A stretch of 64,000 bases of DNA. It comes from Hyphobacterium indicum (GTDB taxonomy: Bacteria > Pseudomonadota > Alphaproteobacteria > Caulobacterales > Maricaulaceae). The stretch lies in contig NZ_QBDX01000001.1 in the NCBI RefSeq assembly GCF_003129605.1, positions 682,001 to 746,000 on the forward strand, written 5' to 3'. Each line of letters starts with the position of its first letter. The first letter of the stretch is position 1. Below the pieces are notes generated by a model. That model was not told the origin of the DNA, made no database searches, and saw only the letters and a list, made by a program, of their open reading frames with translations. Positions 18,722 through 31,645 of this stretch are shown here, piece by piece. A program made the translations under genes and the position numbers.

Positions 18722-20031
18722 GCCTGCTCCCCTTCTTCTCCAATGAAAAACCCAAGTCTGCCGGCCAGGCCAAGCCGGGAATCTGTGCCGCGCTGGATCT
18801 CGGATCCTCGAAAACCGTGTGTTTCATTTCACGGACCGAGCAAACCGCAGAAGGTCCGCGGCCGCGCATCATCGGTGTCGGGCATCAATCCTCCCGCGGC
18901 ATGCGGGGAGGTGTGATTTCCGACCTCGAACAGGCCCGCGCCAATATCCGGGAGACCGTCCAGCGCGCCGAACGTATGGCCGGTGTCGCCGTCAGCCAGG
19001 TCAGTGTGGCCCTGACCGCCGCGCGCGCCAGAGGCGAGGGGATCACACTTGAATCCGCCATCGCGCGCGGTGAGATCACCGAGCGCGACATGCGGCGATT
19101 GCAGGATGCCGCCATTGCCGAATTCCAGCGGCCGGACGAGGTGATCCTCCATGCCATCGCCGTTTCCTGGGTCGTCGACGGTCAGGATGAAGTCAGTGAT
19201 CCGCGCGGAATGTATGGGCGTAATCTGGCTGTTAACATGCATATCGTGACCGCGCCGGTGGGGCCGTTGCGCAATCTGCTGGCCTGTATCGAGGGCTGTC
19301 ATCTCGATCTGAAAGCCGTGATCGCGTCACCCTATGCGGCCGGGCTTGCGGCCCTGAGCGATGATGAAATCGAACTCGGCGCAACGCTGATCGACATGGG
19401 AGCAGAGACGACCTCTGCAGCCGTTTTTGCATCCGGCAGCCTCGCACGCCTTTGTGCCATTCCTGTCGGCGGGCGGCATGTGACCAGCGATCTGGCGCGT
19501 GGCCTGCAGACGCCGCTGTCCTCGGCGGAGCGTATCAAGATCCTCTACGGGTCGGCGCTGGAAAGCCCCAGCGATGACCGGCAAATGATCGAGGTGCCGC
19601 CGGTGACCGGTGATGGTGACCGCATGAATGCGGCCCCGCGCTCCATGCTCAATTCCATCATAAGGCCACGTCTCGACGAGACGTTCGAACTGCTTCGCGA
19701 CAAGCTCAATGTGAATGGCCGTCTGGACCAGAACCATCGGATCATTCTGACCGGAGCGGCTGCGCAGCTGCCGGGCGCAAAGGAGATCGCGTCCCGTGTT
19801 TTCGGACACACTGCCCGCCTGTCCCAGCCGCACAGCGTGTCCGGGCTTGGCGATGCGGTCAGCGGTCCCGGCTTTTCGGTCGTTGCCGGCATCATTTTAC
19901 GCGAGACGCGCGGCGCCGCAGAGGCCATTTCAGGCCCGCCCCGGCTGAATTCGGCCCGTACAAGGCGGGGTACACGGCCGGCCCAGTCGCAACGCAGCAC
20001 GGTCTGGCGCTGGCTGGCTGAAAGTTTTTAG
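18718..20031 (+). CDS. ftsA: Cell division protein FtsA
   Basis: A 437-residue actin-family ATPase that tethers FtsZ to the membrane. The phosphate-1 loop ALDLGSSKTVCFI near residue 22, the SHS2/1C domain (SQVSVALTAARARGEGITLE) and the phosphate-2 loop TLIDMGAETTSAAVF near residue 222 are visible. The C-terminal WRWLAESF is the amphipathic membrane-targeting helix. The start is the GTG overlapping the ftsQ stop. Confidence 0.94.
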   Translation: MSLLPFFSNEKPKSAGQAKPGICAALDLGSSKTVCFISRTEQTAEGPRPRIIGVGHQSSRGMRGGVISDLEQARANIRETVQRAERMAGVAVSQVSVALTAARARGEGITLESAIARGEITERDMRRLQDAAIAEFQRPDEVILHAIAVSWVVDGQDEVSDPRGMYGRNLAVNMHIVTAPVGPLRNLLACIEGCHLDLKAVIASPYAAGLAALSDDEIELGATLIDMGAETTSAAVFASGSLARLCAIPVGGRHVTSDLARGLQTPLSSAERIKILYGSALESPSDDRQMIEVPPVTGDGDRMNAAPRSMLNSIIRPRLDETFELLRDKLNVNGRLDQNHRIILTGAAAQLPGAKEIASRVFGHTARLSQPHSVSGLGDAVSGPGFSVVAGIILRETRGAAEAISGPPRLNSARTRRGTRPAQSQRSTVWRWLAESF

Positions 20032-20034
20032 ACG

Positions 20035-20060
20035 AAATCCACAAAGAATCCTGTGGATTT
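20035..20060. terminator. Perfect 9-bp hairpin between ftsA and ftsZ
   Basis: AAATCCACA (20035-20043) and TGTGGATTT (20052-20060) form a perfect stem with an eight-base loop that contains the GANTC site GAATC. It begins four bases after the ftsA stop. It could partly terminate dcw transcription. Alternatively, the TCCACA cores could be a pair of weak inverted DnaA boxes (7 of 9 positions). Its right arm overlaps the CtrA site. Confidence 0.45.
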
Positions 20061-20102
20061 AACCCGCAATTAATGGCTGCAGGCAGACATTGATGGCGAA
20101 TC
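20046..20102 (+). promoter_or_regulatory. ftsZ promoter region: CtrA site and two CcrM sites
   Basis: TTAA-CCCGCAA-TTAA at 20059-20073 is a perfect full CtrA site (TTAA-N7-TTAA). GAATC at 20046-20050 and at 20098-20102 are GANTC sites for the CcrM methyltransferase. In Caulobacter, ftsZ transcription is repressed by CtrA and depends on GANTC methylation, so the same cell-cycle wiring is likely here. The region lies 37-93 bases upstream of the ftsZ ATG. Confidence 0.7.
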
Positions 20103-20138
20103 CCGTGTTAACCTTGAGGCTTCGTATACGGAGCGGCC

Positions 20139-21719
20139 ATGCCCCTGAATATTTCTGTTCCCGAGACTACAGAGCTTCGCCCCCGCATCCTTGTATTCGG
20201 AGTCGGTGGCGCTGGCGGAAACGCCGTCAACAACATGATCGAGTCCCAGTTGGAGGGCGTCGATTTTGCTGTTGCCAACACAGATGCGCAGGCGCTGACC
20301 CGGTCAAAGACCGAACGGCGGGTACAAATGGGCGCGGCGATCACCGAAGGGCTCGGTGCGGGCGCCCGGCCTGAAATCGGGGAACAGTCCGCCGAGGACT
20401 CCCTGGCGGAAATCATGGAACATCTCGCTGGCGCCCACATGGTGTTCATCACCGCCGGCATGGGCGGTGGCACCGGCACCGGCGCGGCACCGGTCATCGC
20501 CCGCGCGGCACGCGAACAGGGCATTCTGACCGTTGGCGTTGTGACCAAACCCTTCCAGTTTGAAGGCTCGCGCCGCATGCGGATCGCCGATGCCGGGATC
20601 GAGCAGCTGCAGGAGCATGTCGACACGCTGATCGTCATCCCGAACCAGAACCTGTTCCGCATTGCGACCGAGAAGACCACATTCGCCGAAGCTTTCCAGA
20701 TGGCAGATGATGTGCTGCATTCCGGCGTCCGGGGCATCACCGATCTGATGGTCATGCCCGGCCTGATCAATCTTGATTTCGCCGATGTCCGCGCCGTGAT
20801 GAACGAAATGGGCAAGGCCATGATGGGCACCGGCGAGGCCTCGGGCGAGAAACGCGCCACCGAAGCCGCGCATGCCGCCATTGCCAACCCGCTGCTGGAT
20901 GATGTCTCGCTTGAAGGCGCGACCGGCGTCCTTATCAACATCACCGGCGGCTATGACATGACCCTTTATGAGGTCGATGAAGCCGCCAACGAGATCCGCA
21001 ATCAGGTCGATCCGGATGCCAATATCATTGTCGGCTCGACTTTTGACGAGGCACTGGAAGGGACGATCCGTGTCTCTGTTGTCGCCACCGGGATTGATGC
21101 CGAGCGGCAAGTCGTTCAGGACCCGCGGCGGGCACAGTCACGCACATCCGCAACGGCCGCGGATCCACATGCCGGCATTCTGCCGTGGAAACGCGATGGC
21201 GTTGGCGAACGGCCCGGCAAAGCCGCAGCCGCAGCGTCGGCAGAGCGGCAGGGACCGCTGGTGCGCCGCCTTCACGAGGAAAAGGCGGAATACCGCCCCG
21301 CGCCGCAGGCTGAACGCCAGGAGCCGGAAATCGAACGTCACCCGGATCCGATAGCGGCTGAAATCGAGGCGGATCCCTATATGGATCAGGATATGCGTCC
21401 ACAGGTCATCCGGGATCAGGAGCGCGTAGCCGCCGAGGCCGAACGCCTTCGTCCGGCCGCGGCCCCGTCATTTGACGGCCGCGCGCCTGAACGCGAGGAA
21501 TCTGCCGAAGAGCCGGAAGAAGAGCGCAAGTCGGCCTTCTCCCTGTTCGGTCGCCGCAAGCGTCCGATGGCCCCGCTTCCGAAAACGCCACCGCGGCAGG
21601 CCGGACAACCGTCTGAACAACCGCGCGCCAGCCGTCCGGCAACAGGTGATCTCTTCGGTGAAGAGGGCGAGGATGCCGATCTGGAAATCCCCGCCTTTCT
21701 GCGCCGCCAGGCCAACTGA
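20139..21719 (+). CDS. ftsZ: Cell division GTPase FtsZ
   Basis: A 526-residue tubulin homologue that forms the Z ring. The nucleotide-binding start [18 protein letters not shown], the tubulin loop [16 protein letters not shown] near residue 108 and the T7-loop region NLDFADVR near residue 211 are present. A long, charged, alanine- and proline-rich linker (about residues 325-505) ends in the conserved [13 protein letters not shown] peptide that binds FtsA. The long linker is normal for alphaproteobacteria. It has its own control region, unlike most genes of the cluster. Confidence 0.97.
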   Translation: MPLNISVPETTELRPRILVFGVGGAGGNAVNNMIESQLEGVDFAVANTDAQALTRSKTERRVQMGAAITEGLGAGARPEIGEQSAEDSLAEIMEHLAGAHMVFITAGMGGGTGTGAAPVIARAAREQGILTVGVVTKPFQFEGSRRMRIADAGIEQLQEHVDTLIVIPNQNLFRIATEKTTFAEAFQMADDVLHSGVRGITDLMVMPGLINLDFADVRAVMNEMGKAMMGTGEASGEKRATEAAHAAIANPLLDDVSLEGATGVLINITGGYDMTLYEVDEAANEIRNQVDPDANIIVGSTFDEALEGTIRVSVVATGIDAERQVVQDPRRAQSRTSATAADPHAGILPWKRDGVGERPGKAAAAASAERQGPLVRRLHEEKAEYRPAPQAERQEPEIERHPDPIAAEIEADPYMDQDMRPQVIRDQERVAAEAERLRPAAAPSFDGRAPEREESAEEPEEERKSAFSLFGRRKRPMAPLPKTPPRQAGQPSEQPRASRPATGDLFGEEGEDADLEIPAFLRRQAN

Positions 21720-21831
21720 CCGGACAGGCCGCAACGCGTAACAAACTGCAACAATGCTTTAATTGCGGCTTGGCATCCCTGTCTCTAGGACAACGCGTGA
21801 GGCAATCGGCGCTTAGGCGCATGGCCATTAC

Positions 21832-21847
21832 TGGCCAGCCGGGCGTT
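21832..21847 (+). promoter_or_regulatory. Stem-loop just before the lpxC ribosome binding site
   Basis: TGGCCA-TTAC-TGGCCA can form a six-base-pair stem four bases before the GAGGG used by lpxC. It may modulate lpxC translation or end ftsZ transcripts. This rests on structure alone. Confidence 0.25.
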
Positions 21848-21863
21848 GTAGAGGGTGTTGGGT

Positions 21864-22763
21864 GTGAGTTACCGGAAAACATTGGCAGCCGTATCGGTCT
21901 GTGCAGGCATTGGCCTGCATTCCGGCGAGCGCGTCCGCATGGTGTTGAAACCGGCAACGCCCGGGACCGGCATCCATTTTGTCCGCACCGATTTGACAGG
22001 CGATAACCGCATTGCAGCTCATGTCGACAATGTTGCGACCGTGCGCCTTGGCACGACGATTGCCAATGAGGCTGGGGCCAGCGTTGCAACGGTCGAGCAC
22101 CTGATGTCGGCCCTCGCGGGGCTGGGTGTGAACGACGCGATTGTCGAGATTGACGGGCCGGAAACGCCGGCCATGGATGGATCGGCAGCACCTTTCGTCG
22201 AATTGATCCGGCAGGCGGGGCTGAAAGAAACCGCCGCACCGCTTCGTGTCATCCGCATTCTGAAGCCGGTCTCGATCGAGATGCAGGGCCGGACGGCCAC
22301 CTTCCTTCCGTCAATCAAGCCGGCGATTGATGTCGAGATTTCCTTCCCGCATCCCACTGTCGGCCGCCAGCGCTATGCATTCGATATTTCCGACCGCATT
22401 TTTGCCGACGACGTAGCGGCGGCCCGGACATTCGGCTTCCGCAAGGACGTCGAGGCGATGCATGCTGCCGGACTGGCTCTGGGCGGTTCCATGGACAATG
22501 CTGTCGTGATTGATGATTCCGGAATCGCCAATCCGGAAGGCCTGCGTTTTGCGGATGAGTTCGCCCGTCACAAGGCACTTGATGCACTCGGGGATCTGTC
22601 TCTGGCCGGGGCACCGATTTTTGGCCGCTATTTTGCCCATCAGCCGGGTCATGCGCTGAATGTTGCCTCTGTGCGGGCGCTGCTCGCAGACAAGTCGGCA
22701 TGGAAAATGGTCTCCTATGCGGATGCCGGCGCCCGCCAGGAAGCGGCATCGCTGGAAGGCTGA
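21864..22763 (+). CDS. lpxC: UDP-3-O-acyl-N-acetylglucosamine deacetylase
   Basis: A 299-residue zinc deacetylase that commits UDP-GlcNAc to lipid A synthesis. The zinc ligands are visible in ATVEHLMSAL near residue 78 and ARHKALDALGDL near residues 235-242. The family start GIGLHSGE is near residue 17. I choose GTG 21864, which has GAGGG eight bases upstream; GTG 21855 is an in-frame alternative that overlaps that site. Its position after ftsZ is common in proteobacteria. Confidence 0.93.
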   Translation: MSYRKTLAAVSVCAGIGLHSGERVRMVLKPATPGTGIHFVRTDLTGDNRIAAHVDNVATVRLGTTIANEAGASVATVEHLMSALAGLGVNDAIVEIDGPETPAMDGSAAPFVELIRQAGLKETAAPLRVIRILKPVSIEMQGRTATFLPSIKPAIDVEISFPHPTVGRQRYAFDISDRIFADDVAAARTFGFRKDVEAMHAAGLALGGSMDNAVVIDDSGIANPEGLRFADEFARHKALDALGDLSLAGAPIFGRYFAHQPGHALNVASVRALLADKSAWKMVSYADAGARQEAASLEG

Positions 22764-22854
22764 ACCAGCGCTTTCAACGCCGGTTCGCTTGCGCTACAAC
22801 ACACACCGAATTGAGTGACCCTGCCGGGTCGGTTGACCCTTGCGCGGAGCAATT

Positions 22855-23691
22855 ATGACCTTTCTGACGCGTTCCCTGATTGTGTTGATGGCAGCCGCAA
22901 CTGTCACGGCTTGCCAGTCCCGCCGGATTTCCGAAACGACGGTTTATGTCGAACGCGAGGTCGAGGCGATCTATGCGGCCGGCGTTGAACAGCTGGATAA
23001 TCGCCGCTGGTCGGACGCTGCGGACCAGTTCGATGAGGTCGAGCGCCAGCACCCCTATTCCGAGTGGGCCCGCCGGGCGATGCTGATGGCAGCCTATGCC
23101 AATTATCAGGCCGGGAATTATGATGAGGCCATTTCCGATGCGGAACGGTTCATTGCCCTGCATCCGGGTAATCGCAGCGCGCCCTATGCCTACTATCTGG
23201 TGGCGATCAGCCATTATGAGCAAATCATCGATGTCGGCCGCGATCAGCAAGCGACCGTCAATGCGCTGAACGCGCTTCAGCAGGTCGTCCGCCGTTATCC
23301 GGAATCGCGCTACGCGCAGGATGCCCGGCTGAAGATCGACATGACCCGCGATCACCTCGCAGGCAAGGAAATGTCGATTGGCCGCTGGTATCTGCGCCGG
23401 GGATTCTATCTTGCGGCGATCAACCGTTTCCGCAATGTGCTGGAGAATTTCGAAACCACCACGCATACGCCGGAAGCGCTTCACCGCATCGTCGAATCCT
23501 ATGTCGCGCTCGGCGTTGACCAGGAAGCCACGCAGGTTGCCGCCGTGCTCGGGCATAATTTCCCGGGCAGTTCCTGGTATGAAGACACTTATCGTCTGCT
23601 GACCGAGGAAGGCATTGCAATTCCGAATCCGGATCTGCAACCGGAAAACCCGTCCTATTGGCAGCGGGCCATGGACCGGCTGTTCGGCTAG
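22855..23691 (+). CDS. bamD: Outer membrane assembly lipoprotein BamD
   Basis: A 278-residue lipoprotein of the BAM complex that inserts beta-barrel proteins. A lipobox ending VTAC near residue 20 follows a hydrophobic signal, giving a lipidated cysteine. Tetratricopeptide-like repeats follow (ADQFDEVERQHPYSEWARRAMLMAAYANYQAGNYDEAI). I choose ATG 22855 with GCGGAGC upstream; an in-frame TTG at 22840 is less likely. It precedes recN, a frequent alphaproteobacterial arrangement. Confidence 0.92.
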   Translation: MTFLTRSLIVLMAAATVTACQSRRISETTVYVEREVEAIYAAGVEQLDNRRWSDAADQFDEVERQHPYSEWARRAMLMAAYANYQAGNYDEAISDAERFIALHPGNRSAPYAYYLVAISHYEQIIDVGRDQQATVNALNALQQVVRRYPESRYAQDARLKIDMTRDHLAGKEMSIGRWYLRRGFYLAAINRFRNVLENFETTTHTPEALHRIVESYVALGVDQEATQVAAVLGHNFPGSSWYEDTYRLLTEEGIAIPNPDLQPENPSYWQRAMDRLFG

Positions 23692-23703
23692 GGCGTTTGC
23701 CGG

Positions 23704-25404
23704 ATGCTGACAGCTCTCTCGGTCAGAAATATCGTTCTCATTGATGCGCTGGACGCGGAGTTTGACGCAGGTCTTTGTGCCCTCACGGGCGAAACCGGTG
23801 CCGGAAAATCCATCCTGCTCGGCGCGCTCGGCCTTGCGGCCGGAGAACGGGCAGACCGCGCCCAGGTTGGCACCGGACATGAGGAAGGCAGCGCGACCGC
23901 GACATTCGATGTCCCGCCGGGGCATGCTCTGGCTGAGGTTCTGAAAGAGGCCGGCATTGACGCCGAGCCCGGAGAGGGACTGATCCTGCGGCGGCGGGTA
24001 ACGGCCGACGGACGCAGCCAGGCCTGGATCAATGATCAGCCCGCCAGTGTCGGCCTTCTCCGCCGGATCGGCGAGACGCTGGTTGAAGTCCACGGCCAGC
24101 ATGATGGCCGGGGGCTGCTGGACCCGAAAACCCATCGCGGCCTGCTCGACGAATTTGCACAGAACGGGAGCGCCCGCACAGCCGTTGCGGCGGCATGGCA
24201 GCAATTGAGCGAGGCGCGGGACCGTCTCCGGGAGCTGGAAGACAGCCGCAAGTCGGCTGCTGATCAGGAAGCCTTCCTGCGCCACGCTCTGGAGGAGCTT
24301 GACCGGCTGGAGCCGGCACGCGGCGAGGAAGCCGTGCTCGCGGAGGAACGCAAGTTTCTTCAGAATGCCGAACAGGCGCTTGGCGAGCTTGATGAAGCCC
24401 GCAATGCGCTGGAAGCCGATGGCGGGCTTTCTGCGCGTTTGAATGGGGCTTTGCGCGGCATGGAAAAAGTGCGTGCCGCCCTCGGCGAAGGCGATGCCGG
24501 CAGCGCCGGCGCAGCGCGCCTTGCCCTTGACCGGGCCACTGCGGCGCTTGACCGGGCACTGATCGAATTCAATGAGGCTGAAGATGCGTTGGCGGATGCC
24601 GCTGGGACATTCGAGATCGAGCCCGGCCGTCTGAATGAAGTCGAAGAACGTCTGTTCGGCTTGCGCGCTGCGGCCCGGAAACACGATGTACCGGTGGATG
24701 ATTTGCCGGCCCTGCGCACGGAGCTCGCCGCCAGGCTGGACGCCATCGAGAATGCAGATGACCGCGTGAAGGAAGCGCAAAAAGCGCTCAAAGCCGCAGA
24801 GGCGAGCTATAACACGGCAGCGAGCCGCCTGACCACGTCCCGGGAAAATGCCGGGAAAGCCCTGGCCAAAGCCGTAATTGCAGAGCTGCCGCCGCTCAAA
24901 CTGGACAAGGCGCAGTTCCGGGTCGCGATCGAGACGGATCCGGAGCGGTCCGGGCCAAACGGCCGGGACCGGGTCGCCTTCGAGGTCATGACCAATCCCG
25001 GCACGCCTTTCGGACCGCTGGACAAGATCGCCTCGGGCGGCGAGCTCGCGCGGTTTGCGCTGGCCATCAAGGTCAGCCTCTCCGGCGGTGAGGACGGCCT
25101 GACGCTCATCTTTGACGAGGTCGATCAGGGCGTTGGCGGCGCTGTCGCCGCCGCGGTCGGAAAGCGGCTCAAACGTCTCGCAGAAACCGGCCAGACCCTG
25201 GTCGTGACCCACTCCCCGCAGGTTGCCGCCATCGCCGATCATCACTGGAAGATTGAAAAAGCGGAGGACGGCAAGGGCCGGGTGCGCACGACCTTGCGTG
25301 CCCTGTCGGGGGAAGAGCGCCGTGAGGAAATCGCCCGTATGCTGTCGGGCGAGAATGTCACGGACGCGGCCCGGGCACAGGCGGATGAATTGATGGCCGG
25401 CTAG
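23704..25404 (+). CDS. recN: DNA repair ATPase RecN
   Basis: A 566-residue SMC-like protein acting in double-strand break repair. The Walker A loop GETGAGKSILLGALGL is near residue 28. A coiled-coil arm rich in Ala, Glu, Leu and Arg spans about residues 150-370. The signature GPLDKIASGGELARFALA and Walker B LIFDEVDQGVGG lie in the last third. It lies 12 bases after bamD. I see no SOS box directly upstream. Its stop codon overlaps the stop of the convergent peptidase gene. Confidence 0.95.
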   Translation: MLTALSVRNIVLIDALDAEFDAGLCALTGETGAGKSILLGALGLAAGERADRAQVGTGHEEGSATATFDVPPGHALAEVLKEAGIDAEPGEGLILRRRVTADGRSQAWINDQPASVGLLRRIGETLVEVHGQHDGRGLLDPKTHRGLLDEFAQNGSARTAVAAAWQQLSEARDRLRELEDSRKSAADQEAFLRHALEELDRLEPARGEEAVLAEERKFLQNAEQALGELDEARNALEADGGLSARLNGALRGMEKVRAALGEGDAGSAGAARLALDRATAALDRALIEFNEAEDALADAAGTFEIEPGRLNEVEERLFGLRAAARKHDVPVDDLPALRTELAARLDAIENADDRVKEAQKALKAAEASYNTAASRLTTSRENAGKALAKAVIAELPPLKLDKAQFRVAIETDPERSGPNGRDRVAFEVMTNPGTPFGPLDKIASGGELARFALAIKVSLSGGEDGLTLIFDEVDQGVGGAVAAAVGKRLKRLAETGQTLVVTHSPQVAAIADHHWKIEKAEDGKGRVRTTLRALSGEERREEIARMLSGENVTDAARAQADELMAG

Positions 25405-26933
25405 TTACCGTCCCAGTCATCCGCCAGAATTTCCGCATAGAGTTCGATTCCGTCCCACAGATTTCCGATCCGCAGATTTTCATTTGGCGCATGTTGCGAA
25501 TTGTCGGGATTGACGATGGGAACGATGGCAAAGGGCGTTCCCGTCACATCCTGGATCGGGGCCAGGGGCAAGCTGCCGCCCAGCAGGGGCACGACGCGGA
25601 CGGGACGGGCGCTCGCCGCGTCCACCAGACCGATCAGATGGCCAATCAGCGGATGGCCGGCATCTGTGCTGGCGGCGGAATAGCCCGCGCTTGACCAGCG
25701 GATTTGCGCGATCATCGGGTGTTCAAGCCGCTCCGCATCCGTCGGTTCCCGGTCCAGGATCATATAGCCCTGCGCTTCGATATGGCCCGTCACCTGTTCC
25801 CGTAATCGTTCCAGCGACATGCCGGGGACAATCCGGAATCCGATGGCCGCGCTGGCGCGTTCCGGCACGGCATTGCGTGTCCCCGGTCCGACGCTGCCGG
25901 CATCAAGCCCGAGAATGTTGAGGGCCGGCACCATGACCGCCTCCCCGTAGGGCGCATCCGGCCCCCATTCGGTGCGGGCGATGCCGGGTTCGGACAGCAG
26001 GCTGGCTTCATCAAAGGCACCCTCCTCGATATAGCGCCTCGCGGCGTCTGAAATGGGCAGCACATCGTCGTAGAATCCGTCGATCAGCACGCGCCCGGTG
26101 TCATCCCGCATCGAGGCTATAAGGCGGGCAAGCCGGGCGGCAGGATTGGGCGCCACATTGCCGTAATGGCCACTGTGCAGAACCCGCTCGGCCCCGTGAA
26201 TCGTGATCTGCATGGACGTCACGCCGCGCACGCCCAGCATGACGCGGGGATCACCGCGCGTATCAATCGGACCGTCCGCAATCAGCCACAGATCGGCGTC
26301 CAGCAGATTGCGGTGGGCTTCCAACAATTCCCGCAAATGCGGAGACCCGGCTTCCTCCTCGCCTTCCAGGAAGAACCGCAGATTGACGTTCGGCCCGTGG
26401 CCGTTGGCGCGCAGCGCATCGATTGCCGTCAGGATGGCGATGAGGGGAGATTTGTCATCGCTTGCGGAACGCGCATAGATTCGCCAATCGGGATCAATGG
26501 CACCTGATAAGGGCGCCTCGACGGTTGCCGCGCCGTCTTCCAGCCGGCCCGCCCGGATAATCGGGTCATAGGGATCACTGGCCCAGTTTTCCGGCTCCAC
26601 GGGTTGTCCGTCATAATGGATGTAGAGGAGAAGTGTGCGCGTTGCACCGGGAACGTCCATGGCGCCATAAACGGCGGGTGAGGCATCCCCGGCTTCAAGA
26701 ATTTGCGCGTCTATGCCGCGTGCCTCCAGCAGCCCCACGATATGCCGGGCATTGACGAGGATGTCTTCACGATTGGCAGCGTCATTCGGCAAGCGCAAGA
26801 GATCCAGCGTCTCCTGCAGAATGGCGGCCTCATGGGCCTCGCGATAGGCACGCGCCGCCTCGGTGACGTCCGTCTGAGCCAGGGCGGTGCCGCCAATTGT
26901 CAGCCAGCCAAGGGCTGCAATCCATCGCTTCAT
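25401..26933 (-). CDS. Exported M20-family metallopeptidase
   Basis: A 510-residue zinc peptidase of the M20 (dipeptidase/carboxypeptidase) family. A signal peptide (MKRWIAALGWLTIGGTALAQ) points to the periplasm or outside. Metal ligands are visible in LLYIHYDGQPV, RSASDDKSPL, FLEGEEEAGSP, IADGP and, near the C-terminus, the His of NSQHAPNENLR. The lid domain lies between. The start is the ATG of the signal peptide; longer frames upstream run into the divergent ligA region. It is convergent with recN, overlapping by four bases. Confidence 0.88.
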   Translation of the reverse strand: MKRWIAALGWLTIGGTALAQTDVTEAARAYREAHEAAILQETLDLLRLPNDAANREDILVNARHIVGLLEARGIDAQILEAGDASPAVYGAMDVPGATRTLLLYIHYDGQPVEPENWASDPYDPIIRAGRLEDGAATVEAPLSGAIDPDWRIYARSASDDKSPLIAILTAIDALRANGHGPNVNLRFFLEGEEEAGSPHLRELLEAHRNLLDADLWLIADGPIDTRGDPRVMLGVRGVTSMQITIHGAERVLHSGHYGNVAPNPAARLARLIASMRDDTGRVLIDGFYDDVLPISDAARRYIEEGAFDEASLLSEPGIARTEWGPDAPYGEAVMVPALNILGLDAGSVGPGTRNAVPERASAAIGFRIVPGMSLERLREQVTGHIEAQGYMILDREPTDAERLEHPMIAQIRWSSAGYSAASTDAGHPLIGHLIGLVDAASARPVRVVPLLGGSLPLAPIQDVTGTPFAIVPIVNPDNSQHAPNENLRIGNLWDGIELYAEILADDWDGN

Positions 26934-27023
26934 GTCAATCTCCCCGATAATATGACTGCCTGCTTGCCCCGAGCCTAGCAGGACCGCAAACTTGGCCAAA
27001 TGGATTCTTTGTGAGGTTTGTGA

Positions 27024-29667
<2,644 letters not shown>

Positions 29668-29668
<1 letters not shown>

Positions 29669-31506
29669 CAGGGCGTGGCACCGGACAGCGGCTCGCAGGC
29701 GCGGATCAGCCAGATGGCGGCATCGCCATCCAGCAGCGGCAGGATCCGTTCCCGCACGCCGGCATGATAGGTGTCCACCCACGCCATTTCCTGCGGTGTC
29801 AGAAAATGCGTGTCGATCAGCGCCTTGTGCAGCGGTGCCCAGGTCAGGTTTTCAAAGCCCATCATGTCGATCTCGCCGCCCTCAATGGGTTGCGGATCGG
29901 TGACATAGATCAGGTTTTCAATCCGGATGCCGTATTCGCCTTCCTTGTAATAGCCCGGCTCATTGGAGCAGATCATGCCCGGTTGCAGGGGTTCGTCAGA
30001 GCCCGCCTTGGCAATGCGTTGCGGGCCTTCATGCACGCCGAGGAAGCTGCCAACGCCATGACCGGTGCCATGGCCATAATCCAGTCCCGCCATGTAAAGC
30101 GGCAGGCGGGCGAGAATATCCAGCTGTCCGCCCGTTGTGCCTTTGGGAAAGCGCACCATGGCCAGCCCGATATGCCCTTTGAGCACCTGCGTGAAGCGCG
30201 TGCGCATTTCCGCGGTCGGTTCGCCGATCGGCACGGTCCGGGTGACGTCCGTGGTGCCGTCCGGATACTGCCCGCCTGAATCCACCAGATAGAGCGAGCC
30301 CGGCGACAGCATCAGATTGGAAGCTTCCGACACACGGTAATGCGGCAAAGCGCCATTCGCACCATAGCCGGAAATCGTGTCGAAGGAGAGATCGCGCAAC
30401 TCGGTCAGCTCGCCGCGCAGGCTGGCGAGTTTCTGCGCCGCGGTAATCTCGTCGACACCGCCCGATTGCGCCACGGTATCCAGCCAGTGCAGGAAGCGCG
30501 AAAGAGCCGCGCCGTCGCGCACATGGGCGGCGGCCGCCCCCTTGAGCTCGGTTTCGTTCTTCATCGCCTTGGGCAGCGCCACGGGGTCGCGGCGGCGCAC
30601 AGGCGTGGCACCGGCTGCGCTCAGCGTATCGAACACCCAGGCCGAGCTCGACGCCGGATCGACACTGACCTTCTTGCCGGCGAGTTCTTTCAGCCCGGCC
30701 TCGAATTCGCTTTCCGGGCGCAGGGACACTTCATTTCCAAGATGGGAACGGACGTCGTCCGTCACCTTTTCCGGCTCCACAAAGAACGTCGCTGTGCCGT
30801 CCTTATGGATGATGGCTGCGCCCAGCGGCAGGGGCGAGCGCATCACATCGCCGCCCCGCAGATTGAACAGCCAGGCAATCGAGGCCGGTGCCGTGATCGC
30901 GGCAGCTTCCGCGCCATCTTCGGCAATCGCCTCGCCGATACGCGTGCGTTTGTCGGCATGATCTTCGCCGGTAAATTCGGTGGGGTGAGCGACCAGTTTC
31001 GCCATCGGCGCGGCCGGACGGTCCTCCCAGGCCGCATCAATCGGATTGGTCTCGACGGCGACCAGTTCGGCGCCGGCCTTGCGGGCGGCGGCCATCAGGC
31101 GGTCCAGCGCATCCGGGCTGTGCAGTTTCGCATCATAGCCGATCTTCGATCCCGACGGCGCATTCTTTGCCAGCCAGTTGGCCACGCCGCCACCGGTCAG
31201 ATCTTCCAGGCTGAACAGGTCCTGATCCACCTGTTCGCGCGATTGCACCGTATAGCGGCCATCGACGAAGACGGCGGCTTTATCGGCCAGCACGACCGCT
31301 GCTCCGGCCGAGCCGGTAAACCCGGTCGCCCAGGCCAGACGCTCGGCACAATCGGGCAGGTATTCGTTATTATACTCGTCTTCGTGCGGGATGATGAACC
31401 CGTCGAGCGCGGCCTCGGCCAGTTGCGAACGGAGTAGCGGCAGGTGGTCCCGGCCCAGTTGCGGGCCGCCCTTCACCTCGAAAGATTGAGCGCGATAATG
31501 TGTCAT
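29668..31506 (-). CDS. Xaa-Pro aminopeptidase (M24B, long form)
   Basis: A 612-residue aminopeptidase P, which removes N-terminal residues ahead of proline. It has the three-domain long form: two creatinase-like N-terminal domains (residues about 15-310) and a pita-bread catalytic domain. Metal ligands are visible in YLVDSGGQYPDGTTDVTRTV, GHGTGHGVGSFLGVHEGP and CSNEPGYYKEGEYGIRIENL. I choose the ATG at 31506 (MTHYRAQSF) rather than one 12 codons upstream, because the N-terminal domain begins here. Confidence 0.92.
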
Positions 31507-31645
31507 GGCGCGGAAACTACGCCGCGCGCGGCGCGCTTTCAATGACAGTCATCTTCTATGCAAAACTTAATGGCAGGTCTGAATTTTTTGCACTTCTCAG
31601 ACGGGCCGGGCGGGCGCATGTGCAGCGCAACAAAGGAGCCCACCC

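Noticed and set aside
23640-23703. An SOS box before recN
   Set aside because: A GTTC is present at the end of bamD, but the second half-site seven bases on is not GTTC.
22774-25245. An 823-codon open frame on the minus strand opposite bamD and recN
   Set aside because: It lies antisense to two clear genes, lacks family similarity and is explained by GC-rich third positions. The same holds for long antisense frames at 6687-8681, 9628-10965, 34570-36249, 44180-45595 and 61046-62605.
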